Shown here in pieces: positions 1-5,414 of a DNA stretch of 5,414 bases (its first letter is position 1; each line of letters starts with the position of its first letter). The DNA is taken from NCBI GenBank assembly GCA_017412445.1, contig JAFPYA010000088.1:1-5414 (forward strand), read 5' to 3'. The notes below the pieces were generated by a model. It searched no databases. It was given only the letters and a program-made list of their open reading frames with translations, and was not told the origin of the DNA. The DNA comes from Clostridia bacterium. GTDB lineage: Bacteria > Bacillota > Clostridia > Christensenellales > Aristaeellaceae. The translations under genes and the position numbers were made by a program.

Positions 1-1
1 C

Positions 2-1474
2 GCGATTCCGGCGGTAAAGCAGCTGCTAAGCGGAAGACCGGGCCTGAGAGGGGAGCTTTCGGAGCAGCTTGATCCTATCGAGGACTTAAGGGATATGCTC
101 GAAAGCGCGATAAGCGAAGACGCGCCCATGCTCATAAAGGACGGCGGCATATTCAAAAAGGGCTTCAATGACCGGCTCGACACCTACCGCGAAGCCTCTC
201 TGAACGGCAAAAACTGGATTAACCGTCTTGAGCAGAAGGAACGCGACGAGACCGGCATAAAGAACCTCAGAATAAGCTACAACCGCCTCTTTGGCTACTT
301 TATAGAGGTTACGAAGTCGTTTTACGACCTCGTGCCGTTAAGATACGTAAGAAAGCAAACCCTCGCCAACTGCGAGCGCTTCATAACCGACGAGCTCAAG
401 CAGCTCGAAAACACGATACTCGGCGCGGAGGACAACGCGGTCAAGCTCGAATACGAGCTGTTCCTCGCCATACGCGAGGAGCTTAAAAACAGGCTCGACG
501 CGATACGCACTACCTCAAACGCGCTTAAGTCCATCGACTGCCTGCAGTCGCTGGCCAAGGCCGCACTCATTAACGGCTATACGCGCCCGAGCCTCAATAC
601 CGAAGGGCGCTATGAAATCAAAAACGGACGTCATCCCACCGTAGAAAGGTCGATAGGCCGCGAGCGCTTTGTGCCAAACGACACGAGCCTTGACGAAAAC
701 GCGAGGGTAATGATAATCACGGGCCCGAACATGGCAGGCAAATCCACCTACATGCGTCAGGTGGCGCTTATAACGCTCATGGCGCAGTCCGGCTCGTTCG
801 TGCCCGCCGAGAAAGCGGATATATCAATAACCGACAGGATTTTCACGCGCATAGGCGCAAGCGACGACCTATACGGCGGCCGCTCCACGTTCATGGTGGA
901 GATGGACGAAATGAGCGTGATACTTAAAAACGCCACCGAAAAGAGCCTTGTCATACTGGACGAGGTGGGAAGGGGCACGTCCACATTTGATGGCTTGTCC
1001 ATCGCGTGGGCGGCTGTGGAGCATCTGGCGAGCGAAAAGTGCCGCGCAAGGGTGCTGTTCGCTACCCACTACCACGAGCTGAGCGTGCTTGAGGGCAAGC
1101 TTGAGGGCGTGGTGAACTACCGCGTAACCGCGATAGAGCGAGGCGACGAGGTCGTAATGCTAAGAAAGGTTGTGCCGGGTGGCGAGGACAAAAGCTATGG
1201 CATAGCCGTGGCGAAGCTTGCGGGCGTGCCCAGGAGCGTGGTCAACCGCGCAAGGCAGATAATGGCGCGCCTTGAGGTGGACGAACAGCAAAAGGGGTCG
1301 CTGGGCGAAACCATACTAAACAAAAAGCAGCCGCCCGACAGACAGATGAAGCTTGGCGAAATCGAACCCATGGAGCTGGTTGAACAGATAAAGGCGCTGG
1401 ACGTAATGAGCATGTCACCAATCGACGCACTCAACCTTCTGTTCAGCCTGCAGGAAAAGGCAACGAGGATATAA
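2..1474 (+). CDS. mutS: DNA mismatch repair protein MutS, C-terminal 490 residues (5' end outside window)
   Basis: MutS binds mismatches and small loops in DNA as a dimer and, on exchanging ADP for ATP, becomes a sliding clamp that recruits MutL. The frame is open from base 2, so the ATG at 95 is an internal Met, not the start. By comparison with E. coli MutS (853 residues, from memory) about 370 N-terminal residues are missing, including the mismatch-reading Phe-x-Glu domain. Numbering visible residues from base 2, the part seen holds the end of the core/lever domain and the clamp helices (about 1-220), then the ATPase: Walker A GPNMAGKST at 241-249 (bases 722-748), the GRSTFMVEM signature near 294-302, Walker B LVILDE with Asp320-Glu321 (bases 947-964), and the FATHYHE switch with His356. 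A helix-turn-helix dimerisation segment (YGIAVAKLAGVP) follows. The tail ends in the usual SPIDALNLLFSLQEKA helix. The ATPase layout is MutS1, not MutS2. mutL begins one base after the stop. Confidence 0.97.
   Translation, partial: AIPAVKQLLSGRPGLRGELSEQLDPIEDLRDMLESAISEDAPMLIKDGGIFKKGFNDRLDTYREASLNGKNWINRLEQKERDETGIKNLRISYNRLFGYFIEVTKSFYDLVPLRYVRKQTLANCERFITDELKQLENTILGAEDNAVKLEYELFLAIREELKNRLDAIRTTSNALKSIDCLQSLAKAALINGYTRPSLNTEGRYEIKNGRHPTVERSIGRERFVPNDTSLDENARVMIITGPNMAGKSTYMRQVALITLMAQSGSFVPAEKADISITDRIFTRIGASDDLYGGRSTFMVEMDEMSVILKNATEKSLVILDEVGRGTSTFDGLSIAWAAVEHLASEKCRARVLFATHYHELSVLEGKLEGVVNYRVTAIERGDEVVMLRKVVPGGEDKSYGIAVAKLAGVPRSVVNRARQIMARLEVDEQQKGSLGETILNKKQPPDRQMKLGEIEPMELVEQIKALDVMSMSPIDALNLLFSLQEKATRI
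1465..1468 (+). promoter_or_regulatory. Shine-Dalgarno site of mutL
   Basis: GAGG lies inside the last codons of mutS, seven bases before the mutL ATG at 1476. Spacing and sequence fit a standard ribosome binding site and support this start, as does the protein's family-typical N-terminus. Because the site overlaps the end of mutS and the stop codon ends one base before the ATG, ribosomes finishing mutS probably feed mutL. Confidence 0.75.
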
Positions 1475-1475
1475 T

Positions 1476-3392
1476 ATGAGCATAAAACTCCTCAGCAAAG
1501 AGACAATAGAGCAAATCACCGCGGGCGAAGTGGTCGAACGCCCGGTGTCCGTGGCCAAGGAGCTCATTGAAAACTCCATAGACGCGGGCGCTACCGGCAT
1601 CACCGTGGAAATACGCGGCGGAGGCATAGAATACCTGCGCGTGACCGACAACGGCTGCGGCATAGAGGCGAGCGAAATAAAGCTGGCCTTTCAAAACCAC
1701 GCCACCAGCAAGATATCAAATGCCGACGACCTGAACGGCGTAAAAACCATGGGCTTTCGCGGCGAGGCTTTGCCGTCGATAGCCTCTGTTTCAAAGGTCA
1801 GCGTAAGCACAAAGACAAAGACCGCCGCAACCGGCGTAAGGCTGTGTGTAGAGGGCAGCGTAATAACCGAAATAGCGCCTGCGGGCTGCCCGGATGGCAC
1901 CACAATTACCGTAAGCGACCTGTTTTACAACGTGCCGGTCAGGCGCACGTTCCTAAAAAAGCCCGCGTACGAGCAGACGCTCATAGTTGAGCTTGCGCAA
2001 AAGCTCGCCATGGGCAACCCGGCAATCGCCTTTAAGCTTATAGTCAACGGCAAGACCGCCTTTCAGACCTACGGCGATGGCAACTGCGTGCACGCCGCCC
2101 GTGCGGTACTGGGCAGCGAGTACGCGCAGGGGCTTAAAACGATAGACGAGAGCGAGGGCACTTTCGCAATCAAGGGCTTCATTGGCGTGGGCGATCAGGC
2201 GTTCCCCACGCGCGGCAGACAGTGCTTCTTTTTGAACGGCAGGCTAATAAACTGCCGCGCGCTATCGCAGGCGCTTGAGGAGGCTTGCCGTGGCAGGGTA
2301 ACCGTGGCCAAGTATCCCAGCTGCGTGCTCATGGTCTCAACACCCGCGGGCAACGTGGACGTAAACGTTCATCCGGGCAAGCTCGAAGTGCGCTTTAAGG
2401 ACGAGCCCTCTTTCAGACTCACCTCTCAGGTACTTTTGAGCCGCGCCTTTGCGGCCGACAGGATGGCCGACGCGATGCTGCCGGGTCAGGATGTGCCTGA
2501 AGTCAAAAAGACTGTGACAATGGCGCCGGAGCTGACGTTTGAACCCGCTAAGAAGCCCGTTTACGAAGCGCAGCCGGCGCAAATAAACGCGCCCGCAAAG
2601 GCGGCAACAGTTTCAGCAGGCGCACAGGCGGTGCAAAAGCCGGCCGAATCAGAGCGAACGGCGGACGTATTTGCGCACCTGCGCCAAATGGACGTATATT
2701 CACCAAAGGCACAACAAAAGCAGCAGGTGAACGAAGCGCCCGTGCAACTGAGCTTCGGCTCGTTTGCACCATCAGGTGCAGCGCCCGTGTATCAGCCCGC
2801 CCCTCCGCCCAAAAACGAGATGGGCGAGTTTAAGCTGATAGGCGTGTATCTCGACACGTACATAATCTGCGAAATGCGCGAGTCGCTTATAATCATAGAC
2901 CAGCACGCCGCACACGAGCGCCTGAACTACGAAAAGTACACAAAGGCACTCAGCGAGGGCGTGGCCTCTCAGCCGCTGCTGGTGCCCGTGGTTTTACAGC
3001 TCACGCCCAGAGAAATGCAGATAATAAAGGACAGCGACGCGATACTAAGGGAAGCGGGCTATGAGGTCGAGCCCTTCGGAGAAGGCACGCTCAAGGTGAC
3101 TGCCGTGCCCTTTATATACGGCAAAAGCGATATGACGCTCTTGTTTGAGGAAATGATAGACGACCTGAGCATGCTCAAGAAGGCCGAGAAGGAGCGCAAG
3201 CTCGACTCCGTGATTCAGGCCTCCTGCAAGCACGCGGTAAAGGGCGGCGACAAGCTCACAAATGAGGAGATCCGCGCCCTGCTCGACCGCATGGCAGAGT
3301 CGGGTTCTCCGCCCACCTGCCCGCATGGCCGACCTGTGATGAAGGTCTTTTCACGCCGCAACATAGAGCAGCTGTTTAAACGCATACAATGA
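1476..3392 (+). CDS. mutL: DNA mismatch repair protein MutL with latent endonuclease site
   Basis: MutL is the ATP-driven partner of MutS. In bacteria without MutH it nicks the new strand itself. The 638 residues are complete and full length for the family. The N-terminal GHKL ATPase (about 1-330) has catalytic Glu29 and Asn33 in KELIENSIDAGAT, DNGCGI with Asp58, QNHATSKI at 73-80 and GFRGEAL at 93-99. These positions match E. coli MutL numbering as I recall it. A Pro/Ala/Gln-rich linker (about 345-448) follows. The C-terminal dimerisation domain starts near 450 and contains DQHAAHERLNYE at 475-486, which fits the nuclease motif DQHA-x2-E-x4-E exactly. It also has QPLLVP at 499-504, a clamp-binding motif like E. 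coli QPLLIP, SCKHAV with Cys584, and CPHGRP with Cys615; the last two belong to the metal site. The protein should therefore be an active nickase steered by the replication clamp. The start is supported by GAGG at 1465-1468. The stop overlaps the miaA start. Confidence 0.98.
   Translation: MSIKLLSKETIEQITAGEVVERPVSVAKELIENSIDAGATGITVEIRGGGIEYLRVTDNGCGIEASEIKLAFQNHATSKISNADDLNGVKTMGFRGEALPSIASVSKVSVSTKTKTAATGVRLCVEGSVITEIAPAGCPDGTTITVSDLFYNVPVRRTFLKKPAYEQTLIVELAQKLAMGNPAIAFKLIVNGKTAFQTYGDGNCVHAARAVLGSEYAQGLKTIDESEGTFAIKGFIGVGDQAFPTRGRQCFFLNGRLINCRALSQALEEACRGRVTVAKYPSCVLMVSTPAGNVDVNVHPGKLEVRFKDEPSFRLTSQVLLSRAFAADRMADAMLPGQDVPEVKKTVTMAPELTFEPAKKPVYEAQPAQINAPAKAATVSAGAQAVQKPAESERTADVFAHLRQMDVYSPKAQQKQQVNEAPVQLSFGSFAPSGAAPVYQPAPPPKNEMGEFKLIGVYLDTYIICEMRESLIIIDQHAAHERLNYEKYTKALSEGVASQPLLVPVVLQLTPREMQIIKDSDAILREAGYEVEPFGEGTLKVTAVPFIYGKSDMTLLFEEMIDDLSMLKKAEKERKLDSVIQASCKHAVKGGDKLTNEEIRALLDRMAESGSPPTCPHGRPVMKVFSRRNIEQLFKRIQ
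2508..2819 (+). other. Disordered Pro/Ala/Gln-rich linker of MutL, with a QLSFG peptide
   Basis: Residues about 345-448 of MutL join the ATPase and nuclease domains and are dominated by Ala, Pro, Gln, Lys and Glu, as expected of a flexible tether whose sequence is poorly conserved. Two stretches stand out: the amphipathic TADVFAHLRQMDVY, and VQLSFGSF with Gln424 at base 2745. QLSFG resembles the beta-clamp binding pentapeptide (QLSLF type). The linker boundaries are estimated from composition. Confidence 0.7.
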
Positions 3393-4327
3393 TACCGAAG
3401 CTTTACGGCATCTGCGGCCCTACGGCCTCAGGCAAAACAGAGCTTGCTATACGCCTGTGTGAAAGGCTTGGCGGCGAAATCATATCCGCCGATTCGATGC
3501 AGGTCTACAGGGGCATGGACATTCTCTCGGCCAAGCCCGACGCGGGCGAGCTCAAACGGGCAAAGCACCACGTTATAGATTTCGTGCCGCCGGACGAAAA
3601 CTACAACGCCTCCCGCTTCAGGCAGGACGCAATGGCCGCCATACAGACGGTCAATGAAAAACATGCGCTGCCCATACTCTGCGGTGGCACGGGGCTGTAC
3701 ATCGACGCCCTGACAAAGGGCATAAGGATGGCCGAGGAAGCCGACCAGGAGCTCAGGGAACGCTTGAAAGGCATAGCTGCCCAGCCGGACGGCAAATACA
3801 GGCTCCACCGCATGCTAAAGGAAGTCGACCCTGCGTCAGCCGCCAAGTATCCCATAAACGACACGCGGCGCGTGATAAGGTCGCTTGAAATATTCTATGC
3901 GACCGGCAAGCCCAGAGGCGAGCATGAGCAGGAGGACGCGCAAAGCGAATGCACCTTTGACGCCGTTCTGTTCGCCCTCAAATGGGACAGGGAAACGCTC
4001 TACAGGCGCATAGACAGGCGCGTGGATGACATGGTCGCGCGCGGGCTCATATCTGAAGTCAAAGCGCTTTTGAATGCGCCCGAGGCCGTAAGGGAGACCG
4101 CCGCGCAGGCGATAGGCTTTAAGGAGATAAAACAGGCGCTCGAGGGTGAAATTAGCATGGACGAGGCCATAGACCTCACAAAGACCCACAGCCGCCACCT
4201 GGCCAAAAGACAGGAAACCTGGTTTAAGCGCGACAGACGCGTCACGTGGCTCGAAACCGACGGCACGAATTTTGACGCGCTGACACAATCAATAGCAGAC
4301 ATAATTTCGGAGGCAATCGCCCGATGA
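3389..4327 (+). CDS. miaA: tRNA dimethylallyltransferase MiaA
   Basis: MiaA transfers a dimethylallyl group from dimethylallyl diphosphate to N6 of A37 in tRNAs that read codons starting with U. This is the i6A modification, which MiaB can later methylthiolate. The 312 residues are the normal length. Visible motifs in order are the P-loop GPTASGKT at 10-17, SADSMQVYRGMDI around Asp35 and Ser36 (the Asp thought to act as general base, and Gln-Val-Tyr contacting A37), HHVIDFV, GGTGLYI at 99-105, RRVIRSLEIFYATGKP, QAIGFKEI, and the C-terminal THSRHLAKRQETWFKRD from Thr266. No family motif is missing. The start overlaps the mutL stop as ATGA. The bases just upstream (TTTAAACGCATACA) contain no Shine-Dalgarno sequence, so translation is probably coupled to termination of mutL. 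The mutL-miaA pairing is widespread in bacteria. Ile codons are 18 ATA, 4 ATC and 3 ATT by my count. Confidence 0.98.
   Translation: MIPKLYGICGPTASGKTELAIRLCERLGGEIISADSMQVYRGMDILSAKPDAGELKRAKHHVIDFVPPDENYNASRFRQDAMAAIQTVNEKHALPILCGGTGLYIDALTKGIRMAEEADQELRERLKGIAAQPDGKYRLHRMLKEVDPASAAKYPINDTRRVIRSLEIFYATGKPRGEHEQEDAQSECTFDAVLFALKWDRETLYRRIDRRVDDMVARGLISEVKALLNAPEAVRETAAQAIGFKEIKQALEGEISMDEAIDLTKTHSRHLAKRQETWFKRDRRVTWLETDGTNFDALTQSIADIISEAIAR
4309..4313 (+). promoter_or_regulatory. Shine-Dalgarno site of the ynbB-like gene
   Basis: GGAGG lies within the last codons of miaA, ten bases before the ATG at 4324. It is a strong match at slightly long spacing and fixes the start of the next gene. 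Unlike miaA, that gene can therefore recruit ribosomes by itself as well as by coupling across the ATGA overlap. Confidence 0.75.
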
Positions 4328-5414
4328 ACGATGCAGACAAGCTCATACGCGCAGCCGAGGAGGAATGCGCGGACGCATTCAGAAAATTTGAAGACAACGA
4401 AATCGTAAACACAAAAAAGATACTCGATGCCTACAAGTCGCACGGGGTCTCATACAGGTTTTTCGCGCCCACCACGGGATATGGCTACGATGACATAGGC
4501 AGGGACACGCTCAGCGAGATCTACGCCGAGGTCTTCGGTACCGAAAGCGCCATTGTGCGCCCCCAGATAACCTGCGGCACACACGCGCTGGCACTGTGCC
4601 TGTTTGGCATACTCAGACCCGGCGACACGCTTTTGTCTGCGGCGGGCTTGCCATACGACACGCTGGGTGATATAATAGGCCTGACCGGCAAAAGCGGCGA
4701 CGGCTCGCTGCGTGATATGGGTATAAATTACAGGCAGGTGGACTTAAAAGACGGAAAGCCGGACATTCCTGCCATTATCGATGCGCTCGACGACAGCGTA
4801 AAGCTCGTGCTCGTTCAGCGCTCGCGCGGCTACGACTGGCGGCCTTCGCTGAGCGTAGATGAGATAAACGAGGTAGCCGCGGCGGTGCACGCCCACAGCA
4901 AAACCGCCTGTGTGATGGCGGATAACTGCTACGGCGAGTTTACCGATACGCGTGAACCCGATGTCGACATATTCGCAGGCTCGCTTATCAAAAACCCTGG
5001 CGGAGGTCTCGCCCCGACCGGCGGCTATTTTGCGGGCAAGAGGGAGTATGTGGAGCGCGTGGCTTATCGTCTCACCTGTCCGGGGCTCGGCAGCGAGGTG
5101 GGTTCATACGCGGGCAGCTACAGGCCGTTTTATCAGGGCCTGTTCATGGCACCGCACACGGTGTGTCAGGCGCTCAAGGTGGGCGCGCTGTTCGCCCGCG
5201 TGTTTGAAAAAATGGGCTATGATGTGCACCCGAAGTTCGACGGCTGCCGCAACGACATAATTCAGGCGATACGCTTCGGCGACCCGGACAAGCTCATACG
5301 CTTTATACAGTGCGTGCAGGAGTTTTCGCCCATAGACTCTCAGGCGGTGCCTGAGCCCTGGGATATGCCAGGCTATCAGGACAAGGTAATAATGGCGGCG
5401 GGCACGTTTGTCGC
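4324..5414 (+). CDS. ynbB: PLP-dependent methionine gamma-lyase family protein (YnbB-like, 'aluminium resistance'), 3' end outside window
   Basis: This is a fold-type I pyridoxal-phosphate enzyme of the YnbB family, related to cystathionine beta/gamma-lyases and probably cytosolic. The physiological substrate is not established, and the 'aluminium resistance' and 'methionine gamma-lyase' labels are weak. The frame stays open for 363 codons to the window edge. From a family length near 420 residues, about 40-60 C-terminal residues are missing. Features seen: GYGYDDIGRDTL near the N-terminus; RPQITCGTHAL at 79-89, a likely cofactor-phosphate loop; QRSRGYDWRPS from Gln165; ADNCYGEF with Asp200, the likely pyridine-nitrogen partner; and SLIKNPGGG with Lys223, the predicted Schiff-base lysine. 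It continues through GGYFAGK and MPGYQDKVIMAAGTFV at the edge, as in Bacillus YnbB. No catalytic residue appears lost. The start at 4324 overlaps the miaA stop as ATGA and is backed by GGAGG at 4309-4313. The gene lies directly after miaA, where many Firmicutes have hfq between the two. Family assignment is firm; function is not. Confidence 0.92.
   Translation, partial: MNDADKLIRAAEEECADAFRKFEDNEIVNTKKILDAYKSHGVSYRFFAPTTGYGYDDIGRDTLSEIYAEVFGTESAIVRPQITCGTHALALCLFGILRPGDTLLSAAGLPYDTLGDIIGLTGKSGDGSLRDMGINYRQVDLKDGKPDIPAIIDALDDSVKLVLVQRSRGYDWRPSLSVDEINEVAAAVHAHSKTACVMADNCYGEFTDTREPDVDIFAGSLIKNPGGGLAPTGGYFAGKREYVERVAYRLTCPGLGSEVGSYAGSYRPFYQGLFMAPHTVCQALKVGALFARVFEKMGYDVHPKFDGCRNDIIQAIRFGDPDKLIRFIQCVQEFSPIDSQAVPEPWDMPGYQDKVIMAAGTFV

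Noticed and set aside
95..97. ATG at 95 as the start of mutS
   Set aside because: The same frame is open back to base 2, and the upstream residues (AIPAVKQLLSGRPGLRGELSEQL) continue a normal MutS core domain, so this Met is internal and the gene is cut only by the window edge.
1475..1475. Possible terminator or regulatory RNA at the gene junctions
   Set aside because: The junctions are one base (mutS-mutL) and two four-base overlaps, leaving no room, and no GC hairpin followed by a T run is visible near them.
322..1700. Several short minus-strand open frames opposite mutS and the start of mutL
   Set aside because: They are low-complexity translations (Ser, Arg, Ala rich) of the complement of mutS and mutL, with no family signature and no separate coding signal.
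3836..4443. Long minus-strand open frames (about 150 codons) opposite miaA and the start of the ynbB-like gene
   Set aside because: They lie antisense to well-conserved coding sequence, show no recognisable domain, and arise from the GC-rich codon pattern of the genes on the other strand.
4952..5260. 102-codon plus-strand frame inside the ynbB-like gene
   Set aside because: It is Arg/Ser/Ala-rich out-of-frame sequence lying over the conserved PLP-lysine region of the ynbB-like gene, which is read in another frame. It is a shadow.

Overview
The window is a stretch of bacterial chromosome carrying four genes, all on the + strand and packed without gaps: the 3' part of mutS, complete mutL, complete miaA, and the 5' part of a ynbB-type PLP-dependent lyase gene. 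The first gene enters from beyond the left edge and the last runs off the right edge. There is no intergenic stretch longer than one base, no RNA gene, and no mobile element, CRISPR array or sizeable repeat that I can see.

Organism: probably a GC-rich (mid-fifties percent by eye) member of the Firmicutes, most likely a clostridial lineage. Three points support this. MutS has the Gram-positive style Walker A loop with Ala (GPNMAGKST). MutL carries the endonuclease motif found in bacteria that lack MutH. The order mutS-mutL-miaA-ynbB is a familiar Firmicutes arrangement. Isoleucine is written mostly as ATA despite the GC-rich background (18 of 25 Ile codons in miaA by my count), with frequent AGG for Arg, and the style looks the same in all four genes, so nothing points to recent transfer. 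A species cannot be named from this sequence alone.

Layout: mutS (2-1474) is followed after one base by mutL (1476-3392). mutL overlaps miaA (3389-4327) by ATGA, and miaA overlaps the ynbB-like gene (4324 to the edge) by another ATGA. This is a polycistronic unit with probable translational coupling. MutS recognises mismatches and MutL is the ATP-gated latent nickase that it recruits, so the first two genes are the core of methyl-independent mismatch repair. MiaA prenylates A37 of tRNAs that read U-starting codons. The last gene is a fold-type I PLP enzyme often annotated 'methionine gamma-lyase family' or 'aluminium resistance protein', whose real substrate is uncertain.

I did not find a novel system. 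The points worth a second look are modest: the missing hfq between miaA and ynbB, a second clamp-motif-like peptide in the MutL linker beside a degenerate one in MutS, the strong ATA bias, and the lack of a ribosome binding site for miaA.
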